Assembly: GCF_947489355.1 (NCBI RefSeq)
Contig: NZ_CANLDD010000026.1
Location: 1-55,398, forward strand
Origin: an uncultured Microbulbifer sp.
GTDB taxonomy: Bacteria > Pseudomonadota > Gammaproteobacteria > Pseudomonadales > Cellvibrionaceae
DNA length: 55,398 bases
Direction: 5' to 3'
Under the pieces are notes generated by a model that searched no databases, was not told the DNA's origin, and saw only the letters and a list, made by a program, of their open reading frames with translations. Of the stretch, positions 9,766-23,958 are shown piece after piece. The position numbers were made by a program, and so were the translations under genes. Position 1 is the first letter of the stretch; each line of letters opens with the position of its first letter.

Positions 9766-10728
9766 TTATTGCGGTGTGGCACAAGATTTCCCCCTATGAG
9801 CTGCGCCAAAAAAGTCCACTGCAAGTACCAACAGGATAGCGGCAAGAGCCGAGATAACAGCCGCACCAAAGTGGGCCTCTTCGCCACTTTGCACAACAAA
9901 GTGTCCCGGAGAGATATTCGTCTGAAGAGGGGCCAGCTTACTGGACGTCACAATTTCCCCGCCCACAGGCAACTTCCAGGGCCAGAGTATTTTCAAGCTG
10001 CCCAGCAATATCCCGGCCAGAAAAGCCAGTGTTCTGGCGACATACTGGTGTATCAGCCACGAGAGCAGACGACTGAACAAGATCAAACCCACTGCAGCGC
10101 CAGCGGCAAAGCAAAATAAGTTGATGATCTGCAGTTCGTGCACTGCGGTGAGCACCTTGGGATAGATCCCAATCAACAAGAGAATGAAAGCTCCGGAAAT
10201 ACCCGGCAACACCATGGCGCAAATAGCCAGAGCACCGGAAAAAAACAGAGTCAGCGGGGTTGCGGGGACATCACCGGGACGCAGTTCACTCACTGTAACC
10301 GCCAGAATCGTCCCCAGCAGTAGAAAGACAAAGACCGATAGGGACCATCTGGGAATCTTGCGTAAAACGGGCACAGAGGATGCCAGTACTAGACCGAAAA
10401 AAAAGGACCAGACCACAATGGGATAGTCGTTGAGCAGATCACTGATCAGGCGCGCAAGGCTAAAAATACTGATCAATACGCCAACAAACAGGGATAGCAA
10501 AAAGCTGCCATTGATGTATTTCCATAGCGCCACTACCCCTTCATACTTCAACAGGGTAATGCAACGCGGGCCTATTTGGCTCAAAGAGTCCAGCAACTCC
10601 CGGTAAATACCGGTGATAAAAGCGATGGTACCGCCGGAAACACCGGGGACAACATCCGCCGCGCCCATTGCCATTCCACGCAGTAGCACTGCGGGATAAC
10701 GACTTTTAAAGATTTCAACCAACTTCAT
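9766..10728 (-). CDS. DUF368 membrane protein, probable polyprenyl-phosphate translocase (PopT type)
   Basis: Polytopic inner-membrane protein of 320 residues. Seen: the family N-terminus [23 protein letters not shown], a second matching block [25 protein letters not shown], and about eight to ten hydrophobic segments. The two repeated PGxSG-type hairpins are the family hallmark. DUF368 members have been implicated in returning undecaprenyl phosphate across the membrane for cell-wall and O-antigen synthesis. Its ATG overlaps the pcm stop by 4 nt (ATGA), so translation is probably coupled to pcm. It sits between pcm and nlpD, which suits an envelope role. Confidence 0.9.
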   Translation of the reverse strand: MKLVEIFKSRYPAVLLRGMAMGAADVVPGVSGGTIAFITGIYRELLDSLSQIGPRCITLLKYEGVVALWKYINGSFLLSLFVGVLISIFSLARLISDLLNDYPIVVWSFFFGLVLASSVPVLRKIPRWSLSVFVFLLLGTILAVTVSELRPGDVPATPLTLFFSGALAICAMVLPGISGAFILLLIGIYPKVLTAVHELQIINLFCFAAGAAVGLILFSRLLSWLIHQYVARTLAFLAGILLGSLKILWPWKLPVGGEIVTSSKLAPLQTNISPGHFVVQSGEEAHFGAAVISALAAILLVLAVDFFGAAHRGKSCATPQ

Positions 10729-11396
10729 CGAACAACACCACTGAGGAGTGGCACAAAACGCACCGCCTCCAGTTTTTCTACATCGAACAAATCACTGTCC
10801 TGGCGACGGATCAGCAGGGTCAAATACTGCTGCTCAGACCCTACCGGGATAACCATCACACCATTGGGCGCTAACTGCCGCTTCAACTCATCCGGCACGA
10901 CTACCGGTGCCGCCGCCGCAAGAATGGCATTGTAGGGACCCTGATCCGGCCAGCCAAAGCCCCCGTTGCTGAGCTTGTACTCAACATTGTACAGACCCAG
11001 CTCTGCCAGACGTCGGCGTGCCTTTTCCAGCAGGGGTTCGACACGCTCAACAGAGTAAAGTTGTTCGACCAGACCGGCGAGTATGGCTGTTTGATAGCCG
11101 GAACCGGTGCCCACTTCGAGTACGCGACGAAGGGACTTTGCCCGACCCAGCAGCAACTCTGTCATGCGTGCAACAATATAGGGTTGGGAGATGGTCTGGC
11201 CGTAGCCGATGGGCAGGGCCGTATCCTCGTAAGCGCGAATCGCCAGGGCTTCATCCAGGAACAGGTGGCGGGGGATGGAAGCCATCACTTCCAGAACCTG
11301 CTCATTTTTAATCCCTTCTTCCCGCAGCCTCTGTATCAGACGGTTGCGGGTGCGCCGGGAGGTCATTCCCAAGCCTTCGTGTCTTAAACGGTCCAT
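10725..11396 (-). CDS. pcm: Protein-L-isoaspartate O-methyltransferase
   Basis: Repairs isoaspartyl residues in aged proteins using S-adenosylmethionine. Seen: the substrate-side block [20 protein letters not shown], then SAM motif [16 protein letters not shown], a motif II-like acidic region and the LLIRRQ C-terminal strand. Length 223 residues is normal. It is the gene after truD, with a 53-nt gap; surE, often found between them, is absent. Overlaps DUF368 by 4 nt. Confidence 0.96.
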   Translation of the reverse strand: MDRLRHEGLGMTSRRTRNRLIQRLREEGIKNEQVLEVMASIPRHLFLDEALAIRAYEDTALPIGYGQTISQPYIVARMTELLLGRAKSLRRVLEVGTGSGYQTAILAGLVEQLYSVERVEPLLEKARRRLAELGLYNVEYKLSNGGFGWPDQGPYNAILAAAAPVVVPDELKRQLAPNGVMVIPVGSEQQYLTLLIRRQDSDLFDVEKLEAVRFVPLLSGVVR

Positions 11397-11449
11397 ATAC
11401 AGTTTAATTCCATGCCCTGTAAAACACCTGTCGCTTCCAGTACCGAATT

Positions 11450-12412
11450 TTATGTACTTGAACTCACATTGACCAGTTGAGCAACTTCCCTTAACAGAGC
11501 CGTTGCAAATTCGCCACGGGACAGAGAAAACTCAAGCACCAGATTGTCATCTTCCCATTGGTAGTTAAACGCCTCGGGGCGTAGAACCAAGGCCCGGCGT
11601 TCCTGCATGAGCCCACAGTGCTCCAACCAGTTGCACCAGGGCTGCCAGGGAAGCAGAACCCTCTGCTCCAACTCCTGCTGTACACGGGATGCAGGATTGC
11701 GTCCGCGCCCCCAAAGGGGGCCGCTGGGTTTTTCTTCCGGTTCACCATCGAGCACCTCCCGCCAATTACCCGCATCGACCCTTTCTGCCAGGACCTGATT
11801 AAACAGCCAACTGCGCGCTGTGGACATGGCGAAGGTTTTTTCGCTTTTGCGGCAGCGCCCGCCACCCTCGGCCAAACAGCGGACCAAATCCAGATTGCCC
11901 CCGTGGATACCAAAGCGCTGCTCACCAAAGTAATTGGGCACACCGGCGCCAATTTTATCCAGTGCCGGCTCGGCAGCAGCGTGTTCCCCGCGAATACTGC
12001 GCAGGCGAATTTTGAACCGGTTGCCACTGTGCTCTCCACGGCGCAACTTGCGCGAGCCGCGAAAAGTGTGCAGCACAGATATCTCCGCACCGTTTAGTCG
12101 CGACCAGTCCGCCTCGGGCCTTCTCCCCAACCATACACTGAACCACTGAGTGGTTACCGCATGGCGGTCTTTCAAACCGAAATAGCCCACATCCAGGCTG
12201 TTTACGCCGGCAAGGATCGCCAGCTGCTTTGCCACCCAGGCGGTATTTGCACCGCGCTTTTTGATCTGCAAATAAACGTGCTCACCGTTTTCAGAGGGTG
12301 GGGGAAACGCCAGTTCTTCAACAACAAAGTCTTCCGGCTCGGTGCGAAAGTTTGCGCTAACACGCACTGCGCCCAATGCCCGCGGCCAATCCAGTTTCCA
12401 ACCTTCAGTCAT
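11450..12412 (-). CDS. truD: tRNA pseudouridine(13) synthase TruD
   Basis: Makes pseudouridine at position 13 of certain tRNAs. Seen: [13 protein letters not shown] near the N-terminus, the catalytic-aspartate block [18 protein letters not shown], and NYFGEQRFG, all diagnostic of TruD. The chosen ATG gives 320 residues and overlaps the ispF stop by 8 nt; the frame is open for 59 codons upstream, but that part is ispF read out of frame. Part of the ispD-ispF-truD-pcm run. Confidence 0.95.
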   Translation of the reverse strand: MTEGWKLDWPRALGAVRVSANFRTEPEDFVVEELAFPPPSENGEHVYLQIKKRGANTAWVAKQLAILAGVNSLDVGYFGLKDRHAVTTQWFSVWLGRRPEADWSRLNGAEISVLHTFRGSRKLRRGEHSGNRFKIRLRSIRGEHAAAEPALDKIGAGVPNYFGEQRFGIHGGNLDLVRCLAEGGGRCRKSEKTFAMSTARSWLFNQVLAERVDAGNWREVLDGEPEEKPSGPLWGRGRNPASRVQQELEQRVLLPWQPWCNWLEHCGLMQERRALVLRPEAFNYQWEDDNLVLEFSLSRGEFATALLREVAQLVNVSSST

Positions 12413-12890
12413 GGGAGCACTCGAGCAAAACAACGGCCTGGGCTGCGATGCCTTCACCGCGCCCGGGAAACCCGAGTCTCTCCGTTGTCGTCGCCTTGAC
12501 ACTGATATCGCCAGGTACAACACCACAATCTGTGGCGATATTGGCACGCATGGCTTCAATATGGGGAGCCATCTTCGGCGCCTGGGCAATCAGGGTGACG
12601 TCGGCATTCACCAGGCGATACCCCTTGCGATTGACCAGGGTGACAGTCTGTCGTAACAACTTGCGGCTATCCACATTGGCGTAGCGGACATCCGTCTCCG
12701 GAAAATGGTGGCCGATATCTCCCAGGGCCAGGGCACCCAGCAGCGCATCCGCCAGGGCATGTAAAAGTACATCACCGTCTGAATGGGCCTCAAGGCCGTG
12801 CTCGTACGGAATGTTCACTCCGCCGATGACAATATGATTACCTGGACCAAAAGCATGTACATCAACGCCCTGGCCTATTCGAAAGCTCAC
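12405..12890 (-). CDS. ispF: 2-C-methyl-D-erythritol 2,4-cyclodiphosphate synthase
   Basis: Fifth step of the methylerythritol phosphate isoprenoid pathway. Seen: metal ligands in GVDVHAF (DxH) and the conserved [18 protein letters not shown], then LGDIGHHFP. Length 161 residues is standard. It starts with GTG, and its start overlaps the ispD stop by one base (TAGTG), so translation is coupled to ispD, its pathway partner. Confidence 0.97.
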   Translation of the reverse strand: MSFRIGQGVDVHAFGPGNHIVIGGVNIPYEHGLEAHSDGDVLLHALADALLGALALGDIGHHFPETDVRYANVDSRKLLRQTVTLVNRKGYRLVNADVTLIAQAPKMAPHIEAMRANIATDCGVVPGDISVKATTTERLGFPGRGEGIAAQAVVLLECSHD

Positions 12891-13609
12891 TACTGTTTAT
12901 CCTCTGTGGGGGCATAGCGCAGGCGCAAAATGGCCTCCGCTACCAGAATATCGGAAGGGTGGGTCACTTTGAGATTGTCGCCCTGTCCCGCTACGAGCTG
13001 TGGCGAGTGACCATACATTTCGAGTGCGCTGGCCTCATCGGTGACCGTTTTACCCTGCTTGAGGGCCTGGCTCAGGCAGGCATACAGCAATTGTAAAGGG
13101 GCGCGCTGCGGCGTTTGTGCAAGCCAGATGCGCTCCCGATCCAGTGTCTGTTCCGCACAGGGTGCTCCACCCAGAATACGGCTCTGCTTCACCGTATCAC
13201 TGGCCGGGCGCGCTAAGAGGGCAGTGGACGAAACGTCTTCGTCGAGCAGTGCACCGATATCCTCCAGTGCAACACAGGGGCGGGCGGCATCATGGACGAG
13301 TACCGGCGTGTCATCCGCCGCACGCCCGGTGAGATACTGCAGCGCGGCCAGAACAGAATCTGCCCGCTCGGCACCACCAATAACCGTGTGTATCCGGGGG
13401 TTTTGGGCCTCTTTGAGATGGGGGAAAAAGCCGTCCTCATTCGACAGGGCCACGACAATGCCCGCAAGCCCTGGCCAGCTTAAAATATTCTCCAGTGTCA
13501 GGGATAACAGCGGTCGCCCCATAAGCGGCAGATACTGCTTTGGCCGGTCGGCACCCATGCGTTTGCCGGCACCGGCAGCGGGCACGACAACCCAGTAATC
13601 CCTAATCAC
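12890..13609 (-). CDS. ispD: 2-C-methyl-D-erythritol 4-phosphate cytidylyltransferase
   Basis: Third step of the methylerythritol phosphate pathway: couples CTP to methylerythritol phosphate. Seen: the nucleotide loop [21 protein letters not shown] at the N-terminus, the VHDAARPC block, and the C-terminal [15 protein letters not shown]. 239 residues. Overlaps ftsB by 4 nt upstream and ispF by 1 nt downstream; the ftsB-ispD-ispF cluster is common in gammaproteobacteria. Confidence 0.97.
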   Translation of the reverse strand: MIRDYWVVVPAAGAGKRMGADRPKQYLPLMGRPLLSLTLENILSWPGLAGIVVALSNEDGFFPHLKEAQNPRIHTVIGGAERADSVLAALQYLTGRAADDTPVLVHDAARPCVALEDIGALLDEDVSSTALLARPASDTVKQSRILGGAPCAEQTLDRERIWLAQTPQRAPLQLLYACLSQALKQGKTVTDEASALEMYGHSPQLVAGQGDNLKVTHPSDILVAEAILRLRYAPTEDKQ

Positions 13610-13893
13610 TGCCCGGCCTCTTGCGCATCCAGAAAGATAAACAGCGTCTCCCCTTCCTTGATCAGTCCCAGGTCATAGCGTGCCCTGGCCTCAATCCCAT
13701 CGGTACCCTCTTTGAGACTGCGCACCTCCCTGAACAATTGGCGATTTTCCTGCTCAAGAGCAGCATTTTTCTCTCGTTGTAAAGCGAGTTGCCGCTTGAG
13801 ACGGGTGATTTCGGCGAAGCTGCCCGGGCCGATCCAGAGCCGATACTGGGAGGCGAGCAGTAGGATGGTGAGGATTGCCAGCAGCCATTTCAT
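13606..13893 (-). CDS. ftsB: Cell division protein FtsB
   Basis: Small bitopic divisome protein that joins FtsL and FtsQ. Seen: an N-terminal membrane segment (WLLAILTILLLASQYRLW), then a heptad coiled coil at about residues 28-65 (ITRLKRQLALQREKNAALEQ and onward), and the conserved ARYDLGLIKEGETLF end. 95 residues. First gene of a tightly overlapping ftsB-ispD-ispF-truD group, downstream of eno. Confidence 0.95.
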   Translation of the reverse strand: MKWLLAILTILLLASQYRLWIGPGSFAEITRLKRQLALQREKNAALEQENRQLFREVRSLKEGTDGIEARARYDLGLIKEGETLFIFLDAQEAGQ

Positions 13894-13927
13894 ACGAGAC
13901 CAAAATTGTTTCGCTGATAAAAGGGAT

Positions 13928-13958
13928 TCACCTGGTAGCTGAACGGGCTACCAGGTGA
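13928..13958 (-). terminator. Strong hairpin between eno and ftsB
   Basis: TCACCTGGTAGC and GCTACCAGGTGA form a perfect 12-bp stem with a 7-nt loop in the 252-nt gap between eno and ftsB. Read on the minus strand it is followed by ATCCCTTTTATC, a weak T-tract. It may be a terminator or attenuator downstream of eno, leaving ftsB on its own promoter or on readthrough. Confidence 0.45.
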
Positions 13959-14145
13959 TTCGACTCGGGGCAAAGCCGTCAACCGCAGGCCACCGCAAGC
14001 CCATAAAGTACAGACAGCTCAGCGCATTTACCCCCATATTTCAAGGGCGACAGTCAGTAAAGTCATCGAAGCCCGATTTGCTGACCGGGTGAACATACAC
14101 TGCAGCAGACCTCTCCCGCTGTGCGCTTGCACCCGGCAAGAACCG

Positions 14146-15468
<1,323 letters not shown>

Positions 15469-15642
15469 TCATGACTGAAAAGGGGATACAAACTGTTGCG
15501 CGAAGAGTATCGCCGGTTAAGCGACACCCGATCGGACAATCATTCCGCGGTTGAGGTATTGACAGCCGTTTCGCAACGGAAGTGCCACTGTAATAAGCAT
15601 ACCGCATCCGGGAAAGGGGTTCCCCGCGAATATTTTTTGCTG

Positions 15643-16545
<903 letters not shown>

Positions 16546-16550
16546 TTATT

Positions 16551-18197
<1,647 letters not shown>

Positions 18198-18310
18198 TCA
18201 GTTGGGTGCTCGATGAAAGTCAAGCTTACAGGGCAGGCCCGGGCGTATAATCCAGCTTGTCCCGGTGCCATTGAGACGGGGGGCCAGACTAGCAGAAAAC
18301 CCCTTTCCAC

Positions 18311-19621
18311 TCAATCGGAAAACTGCCATCTGGGCGGCGGTGCCTGGGTGAGGCCCGCCACTTCGCAGGTAAACAGGCCGCCGACGGCCACCAGTTCCCC
18401 CGCGCGATACACCAGTGGCACCCTGTCTCTCAGCCAGGGCTCCAGGGCCCGCTCCTGCAATAACTTCTTCAGGGTCTGGGAGTGTACCCGATCCGATGGA
18501 TGTGCCCGTTCACCCCCGCGACGATAGCGGACCCGATACTCTGAACCTGGCCAGCCCGGTGAGGGTGCCAGCACACCGCCTCCCGGCAGAAGCAACTCGG
18601 AGATACCATCCCAGCGCCACTGGTCCCCAATCTCTTTCATTGAGTAATGCACCAACTCAGGGGTCAGATATAAGCGTCCCTGATAGCGCCTCACCACTCT
18701 GCCTCCCAGTTGCACTGCAACCTGGGCATCGGCTGCCGCCGCGCTCAACTGTGCCAGTGCCTGCTGTAAAGGGGCCCACTCCGGCGCCTTACCGCCCTGT
18801 TGCAAACTCCAGTAGCGCAACAGGTTCTTGCGCCGGGCCAAACTCAGACCGGCAAACACCCCCAGCGCCAGACTCTCCCCACAGCGCTCCCGCCGGAATC
18901 CACAGTCGTGCAGATCCGCAAGTGCCAACGCCTGCAACAATTCGGCGGATTCCCGCAGGTTGTCCACTGCCCGCGCAACCCGCTGCCTGGCCGGCCAGCG
19001 CGCGGAAAGCGCAGGCAATACCCTGTGGCGCAGGTAGTTGCGATCCAGCGACTCATCGGCATTGCTCTCATCATTGATCCAGCTGAGCCCGTGATCCGCA
19101 GCCCAGGCCGCCAGCTCAGCACGGCTCGCCCCCAACAGCGGTCTCAACAGGGACCTGCCCGCACCCACGGTGCGTGATTCCGCGATACCGGCCAAACCCA
19201 ATACACCTGCACCGCGCATGAGGCGCAGCAGGAAGGTCTCTGCCTGGTCATCGCCGTGGTGGCCAAGCAGAATCTGATCCCCCACAGACATCGCCTGGGC
19301 AAAAGCCCGATACCTCGCCCGGCGGGCCCGCTGCTCCAACCCTCCTTTGCCTGAATTCACATGTATCCGCACCGCAGTAAAGGGTACCGACAGACTACCG
19401 GCGAACTTCCGACAGTGGCTCAACCACCGGTCCGCATTCGCGCTCAAGCCATGATGCACATGCAGCGCCCGCACGGGAATTTGGCAGCTGGCGAGCAGAT
19501 GCAGCAAAACCGTGGAATCCAGGCCACCGGAGAAGCCGACCCAGAGATGACCTGACACAGGGTGGCGCTGCAGTGCCGCCTGCAGGCGTGTCGGAAGCGG
19601 TTCTGGAATAGTGCATGTCAC
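18311..19621 (-). CDS. tilS: tRNA(Ile)-lysidine synthase
   Basis: Adds lysine to C34 of the minor tRNA-Ile so that it reads AUA. Seen: the PP-loop WVGFSGGLDSTVLLHLLA at about residues 27-44, HHGDDQAETFLLRLMRGAGV, and the RNYLRHRVLPAL block; the C-terminal region matches the substrate-binding domains. 436 residues. Starts with GTG and has a weak ribosome binding site. accA, its normal upstream neighbour, lies about 16 kb away at 35.9 kb, so tilS probably now relies on a promoter in the 276-nt gap upstream. Confidence 0.95.
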   Translation of the reverse strand: MTCTIPEPLPTRLQAALQRHPVSGHLWVGFSGGLDSTVLLHLLASCQIPVRALHVHHGLSANADRWLSHCRKFAGSLSVPFTAVRIHVNSGKGGLEQRARRARYRAFAQAMSVGDQILLGHHGDDQAETFLLRLMRGAGVLGLAGIAESRTVGAGRSLLRPLLGASRAELAAWAADHGLSWINDESNADESLDRNYLRHRVLPALSARWPARQRVARAVDNLRESAELLQALALADLHDCGFRRERCGESLALGVFAGLSLARRKNLLRYWSLQQGGKAPEWAPLQQALAQLSAAAADAQVAVQLGGRVVRRYQGRLYLTPELVHYSMKEIGDQWRWDGISELLLPGGGVLAPSPGWPGSEYRVRYRRGGERAHPSDRVHSQTLKKLLQERALEPWLRDRVPLVYRAGELVAVGGLFTCEVAGLTQAPPPRWQFSD

Positions 19622-19766
19622 TGGATGGCAAGCCCGTTATTAACCTCGCCACAGTATACTCAAATGTATGATCCGGGCGGAAAGAGGATGCCCCCAGGGA
19701 AGACAGGATGGGATTGGAGAGAAATTGTCATTTACCCGGCAATCAATCCGGTATTGCTTGCTGCCC

Positions 19767-19806
19767 TTGAAAGCCCGGTAACTGCGTGGCGTTGCCGGGC
19801 TTTCAA
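19767..19806. other. Long hairpin between GH5 gene and tilS
   Basis: TTGAAAGCCCGGTAAC and GTTGCCGGGCTTTCAA pair over 16 positions with one mismatch around an 8-nt loop. It lies between the end of the GH5 gene and the start of tilS, at the left edge of the inserted locus. No T-tract follows on either strand. It may act as a two-way insulator or weak terminator. Confidence 0.45.
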
Positions 19807-19897
19807 TACATTGCGCCAGCCTGCGACGGCACCTCTGCGTACCGCATTCACCCAGCCAGCAAAAAGCCAGTGAGGGTTAATCCCCCTGTGCGCCCTT

Positions 19898-21715
19898 CTA
19901 CTGCCGGGTGAATCGTATCCAGTTCAGGTTCCATCCCCCCTGGGGCACGCCGACTCCAAAATTCTGCCTCCCGGCATCCAGGTAAACGGTCATGGAAATC
20001 GTTGTCCAGTTTTGCCATCCATCCGTATCGGGAATTCCCAATGTACCATAAACAGGATTGCCACCTGCGCGTTCAAAACTGAGGGTGCCACCATCCAGGG
20101 CCGCCACACGGAACTCTACCGTATAGTTTCCGCTCGAAGGGATATCAATATCGTGGTACGCCATCCAGTCTCCCACATCTATCCACCCAACGTTCTGTCC
20201 TCCACCGATATCACTGGTGGGCTCAACCTGTACGCCACCCATATAAGTGTAATTCTCGGCTTCGATAACGATCCCCTCACTGGGTGGGTCGGGGTTATTA
20301 TTACTACTCTGAATATCCAACCAATTGAGATTCCAGGCGGGACCCAGAACCGCAATGGCTATCTCCTGCTCTCCGGCATCCAGTTGAACAGTCTTTTGAA
20401 TCGTGGTCCAGCTTTGCCAGTCACCGGTATTGGGGATATCAAGTTGACCATATACCGGTGAACCGCCACGTCTTTCCAACTGCAATACGCCGCCGGTACC
20501 CATCGCAGCCACCCGGTAGGACACCGTATAGCCACCACTGCTGGGCACACTGATTTTGTAACTCATCCAGTCGCCTGCATCGAGATAGCCAACATTGCTG
20601 CCACCGTCCACATCCGTAGTGCTCTCAATCTGAACACCGGACATCTCGCAGAGATCCTCTGCTTCAATTCTTGCGGGCAAGGTGACTATGTCGCAGTCGG
20701 ACGGGGTTGGAGGTGTATTCCCTCCCCAGGATCGAATAATCTGACGCACTTTATTCCCGGATTCAGTCAAACTGGAGGCAGACCAGCCGCCACCTGTATT
20801 CGCCCCAGGCCAGAGGGCAGAAGCCCCCTCATTTTTGTCATTGATTGACCAGTTTGCATGACTGATATTGTTGGACTTCAGAAAATCCATCCAACTATCC
20901 GTTTCAACATGATTCACTCCACCATTGCCGTCTGCATTCACAGTTCCCCATTCAGTGGCAAATAGCGCAATGCCATTGTTGAGTGCAGTTTGCGCTTTGT
21001 CTCTCAAGTATTGGCCGTGCGTACCAGCATAAAAATGCAGCGTATAGGCAATATTGGCGTAACCCCTAATTGGGTTATAAGAAGCCTCGTCGACATCCTG
21101 AGACCAGGTCGGTGTTCCGACAATAATCAGATTATCTGGATCGATAGCGCGTATGGCACTGATCACCGACTCGGCATAAGGCTTGACATCACTACTCCAG
21201 GAAACCTGTTTGGGCTCATTGTAAATTTCATAGATCACATGGTTTGTATGACCGTAATCAGAGGCCATACGCTTAAAGAAATTGATCGCCTGGCTCCAGT
21301 CATGGGTATGGGCATAGTGGGAGTGCCAATCAATAATAACGTACATATCATTGGCAATGGCCGCGTCCACTACCACTCGCACCTTGGCTTCGTTACCGGC
21401 CGGATCTTCAAAATATCCCCCACCGTCTTCAACCCCCATTGCAGCACGGACCAGTGTAGAATTCCAATCCGACTTCAGCCAATTGACAGTGCTCGCATTG
21501 TAGTATTTTTCTCCACCCCAGCCATTATTACTCCAGAAATAGCTATTGCCCGCAAGGCTGCCTGGTTGGCCACCAATCAAAATCTGGTTGCCATTGACAC
21601 TCAGGGGGTCCACTGCGAATACACCGGCGGAGTGCAACAGCCACCAGCCTGTCAATAATGCCATAATGGCCCGCCCAGAGCGGAAAATACAATTGTTTGT
21701 TGTGTGCTTTCTCAT
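19898..21715 (-). CDS. Secreted GH5 endoglucanase with two CBM6 modules
   Basis: Extracellular beta-1,4-glucanase. Seen: an N-terminal signal peptide (residues 1-34, ending GVFA), a GH5 catalytic domain at about 36-332 of the GH5_2 cellulase type with acid/base Glu167 in YEIYNEP and nucleophile Glu255 in FATEWG, then a proline linker and two tandem CBM6 modules at about 345-468 and 482-603. Both modules begin IEAE and contain GxLDAGDWMSY or GWIDVGDWMAY and WNLNW. 605 residues. The tandem repeat suggests avid binding to a chain end or to a mixed glucan. Cellulose is the family default, but xylan or mixed-linkage glucan is possible. First gene on the left side of the accessory locus. Confidence 0.93.
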   Translation of the reverse strand: MRKHTTNNCIFRSGRAIMALLTGWWLLHSAGVFAVDPLSVNGNQILIGGQPGSLAGNSYFWSNNGWGGEKYYNASTVNWLKSDWNSTLVRAAMGVEDGGGYFEDPAGNEAKVRVVVDAAIANDMYVIIDWHSHYAHTHDWSQAINFFKRMASDYGHTNHVIYEIYNEPKQVSWSSDVKPYAESVISAIRAIDPDNLIIVGTPTWSQDVDEASYNPIRGYANIAYTLHFYAGTHGQYLRDKAQTALNNGIALFATEWGTVNADGNGGVNHVETDSWMDFLKSNNISHANWSINDKNEGASALWPGANTGGGWSASSLTESGNKVRQIIRSWGGNTPPTPSDCDIVTLPARIEAEDLCEMSGVQIESTTDVDGGSNVGYLDAGDWMSYKISVPSSGGYTVSYRVAAMGTGGVLQLERRGGSPVYGQLDIPNTGDWQSWTTIQKTVQLDAGEQEIAIAVLGPAWNLNWLDIQSSNNNPDPPSEGIVIEAENYTYMGGVQVEPTSDIGGGQNVGWIDVGDWMAYHDIDIPSSGNYTVEFRVAALDGGTLSFERAGGNPVYGTLGIPDTDGWQNWTTISMTVYLDAGRQNFGVGVPQGGWNLNWIRFTRQ

Positions 21716-22052
21716 TACTATTTTTATCCTTCGCTAATTATTCTTGTTCCACCGCATCTTGCAATGCGCAGTTTCTATGCCCAAAGGATATATCTACGGA
21801 TAGGGATTTGTGATTTCCTCAGCTGTACCTGCGTCCCAGAGCCCGCTACACCGCGAATCTATCATTCATTCCACACCGACATTGGGCAATAAAAATCAGG
21901 TAAAGTGGTTCTTTCTCAAGGCGATACGGACCCTGCGTCCTGCACATATTGTCAGTTGTATCGGAAATACGACTTTCGCCCTGCCCCGACAGGATCATAG
22001 AATTGCGCCAGGCAAGTTCAAGCATCGCTCCATCACAGAGGCGATGACGGCC
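21716..22052. other. Intergenic region between FucP permease 1 and GH5 gene
   Basis: 337 nt with no supported gene. Because both flanking genes are on the minus strand, this region carries the GH5 promoter and leader. An AAGGA about 11 nt before the GH5 ATG is the only clear signal. Confidence 0.4.
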
Positions 22053-23390
22053 TTACTCCTCTGCATCTCCACGCAAATCCGGCGAGAAGGCCCCGTAGTA
22101 GACGATAAAGCAATAACACAGCAGAGGCACCAGAAATGAAACCTGGATACCGGCGTTATCTGCGACCAGGCCCTGTAAAAGCGGAATGATTGCCCCCCCC
22201 ACGATTGCCATACAAAGCACACCACTACCCTGGCAGGTATGCCCACCCAGCCCGCGCAGGGCGAGGCTGAATATGGTTGGAAACATAATCGAATTACACA
22301 GCCCAACCGCAACGATTGACCACACAGCAATAGCACCGGAGGAATGCATAGCCACCGCAATCAGCGCTACTGAGCCCAGACTACAGACCGCCAACATTTT
22401 CCCGGCAGAGACGTAGCGCAGAAGCAATGCGCCGACAAAGCGGCCTATCATCGCACCGCCCCAATACAAAGAGACAAAGTGTGCGGCCTCAAAGGGTCGC
22501 ATTCTTGCTACTGAAGGCTCCCCGAAAAAGCTCACCAGAAAGCTACCGATAGCAACTTCAGCCCCAACATAGGCAAAGATACCCACCGCTCCCAAAGTCA
22601 ACCTGGGAAATCGCCAAATAGAAAAGACATCCTTTTCAAGTACCCCACGCCCGGGGGCTTTCAGGTGGTTGGGGGTCACCGGCAGACGTATCCAGGAGAA
22701 GAAGGCCACCATCAGCAACAATATGACCGCCAGCCAGAAATAGGGGGTCTCCACCAATGCCGCTTCACGGGCACGAAATTCAGCTATATTCGCGGCAGTA
22801 TCCGGGTCAGAGCCCACAGAGATCGCGGTAAAAAATACCGCACCACCAATGACTGGTGCGAGCGTCGTTCCCAGAGAATTAAATGCCTGGGTCAGATTCA
22901 ACCGACTGGGTGCCGAGCGGGCGCCACCCAGGGCGATAACATAGGGATTGGCAGATACCTGCAGTAGGGTAATTCCTGAGGCCAATACAAAGAGTCCCAG
23001 TAAAAATACCCCATAGATTTGCAAGCGTGCCGCTGGAATAAATATCAGACAACCGGCACAGGCAACCAACAGGCCCAGCACCAGCCCTAACTGATAACCC
23101 ACTCTGTGCAGCAGCAATCCCGCAGGTACCGAGACCAGGAAGTAAGCGGCAAAAAAGCAGAACTGTACCAATACGGCCCGGGTATAACTCAGCTCAAAAA
23201 CATTTTTCAGGTGCGGCACCAGCACATCATTAAGGCCGGTAATAAACCCCCAGATCAAAAATAAAGAAGTCAGGGCAGCCAGATTGAAATAGCCGGGGGC
23301 AACGCCCGCCGGCACTGAGCCCTTATGACCCGATTCCTTAACCACTATCTCCTCTGGGGAGCGCCGCGACTCGGGCAACATCTGGCTCAT
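22053..23390 (-). CDS. FucP/GluP-type MFS sugar permease (copy 1)
   Basis: Twelve-segment proton-coupled sugar importer of the FucP family (fucose, glucose/galactose). Seen: the family blocks [71 protein letters not shown] and [16 protein letters not shown]. Starting at the ATG used gives 445 residues; 34 more upstream codons rich in Trp are not family-like. It is clearly paralogous to the permease at 26.4-27.6 kb. The substrate is unknown; the GH5 neighbour suggests glucose or an oligomer. Confidence 0.9.
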   Translation of the reverse strand: MSQMLPESRRSPEEIVVKESGHKGSVPAGVAPGYFNLAALTSLFLIWGFITGLNDVLVPHLKNVFELSYTRAVLVQFCFFAAYFLVSVPAGLLLHRVGYQLGLVLGLLVACAGCLIFIPAARLQIYGVFLLGLFVLASGITLLQVSANPYVIALGGARSAPSRLNLTQAFNSLGTTLAPVIGGAVFFTAISVGSDPDTAANIAEFRAREAALVETPYFWLAVILLLMVAFFSWIRLPVTPNHLKAPGRGVLEKDVFSIWRFPRLTLGAVGIFAYVGAEVAIGSFLVSFFGEPSVARMRPFEAAHFVSLYWGGAMIGRFVGALLLRYVSAGKMLAVCSLGSVALIAVAMHSSGAIAVWSIVAVGLCNSIMFPTIFSLALRGLGGHTCQGSGVLCMAIVGGAIIPLLQGLVADNAGIQVSFLVPLLCYCFIVYYGAFSPDLRGDAEE

Positions 23391-23958
23391 CGGAAAGTAA
23401 TCCCCAAAACCAATAGTACATTTACCCCAATCAATCCACTCATCCCAAATCCTACAACCCCACCGCGACAAAAACTGCATAAAAGCGCGCATTCACCCGA
23501 TCTACTAGTAAAGCAGGAAGGAAGCATACCCCACTCCCAGGATCGTATAAGGCATGGATGCCGATTACGAGCGTACAAGGATGTATTCACAGCGTGTCCC
23601 GGGAGAGGGATATTCTTTCCTTCCGACCCGGTAGTAAGTCAGCAAGAACTGAATCATACACAAACTACCCCCCTTCAAAATCACTTGCTCAGTTCGGTAA
23701 ATCTTGAGAACAACCCCTCTGATTACTCTAAAAGCCGAACACAGCGATTTCACGGATAGCCGGCCTAATTTCTACAATCCATGCAACAGGTACAGGCAAG
23801 ACCACCGATTCCCGCCACCAAGCCCAGATTGCCGGAATTTACTTTATTGTTCACCCCAAAATCAGGCAAAAAGGACTATTTGAGGGATAAGCCGGAAGGT
23901 TTGCATTGCCTGGCCCTGGCGGGACCGGGCAAGCCGAGGTAGTATCTACAGGATAATA
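23391..23958. other. Intergenic region with palindromic repeat A
   Basis: 568 nt between the divergent FucP permease 1 and histidine kinase genes. It holds repeat A (23502-23656) and must carry promoters in both directions. Nothing else was recognised. Confidence 0.5.
23502..23656 (-). repeat. Palindromic intergenic repeat, copy A
   Basis: About 155 nt, read on the minus strand. Imperfect inverted arms (GGAAGGAAGC near 23515 against CTTTCCTTCC near 23615) enclose a conserved core containing CTCGTAATCGGC (23560-23571 on the reverse strand). On the reverse strand it aligns almost base for base with copy B at 26.1 kb, and its core with copy C at 44.6 kb. A terminal GATTCAG-type end matches the far end of copy C. 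Probably a MITE-like or BIME-like element. Confidence 0.75.
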
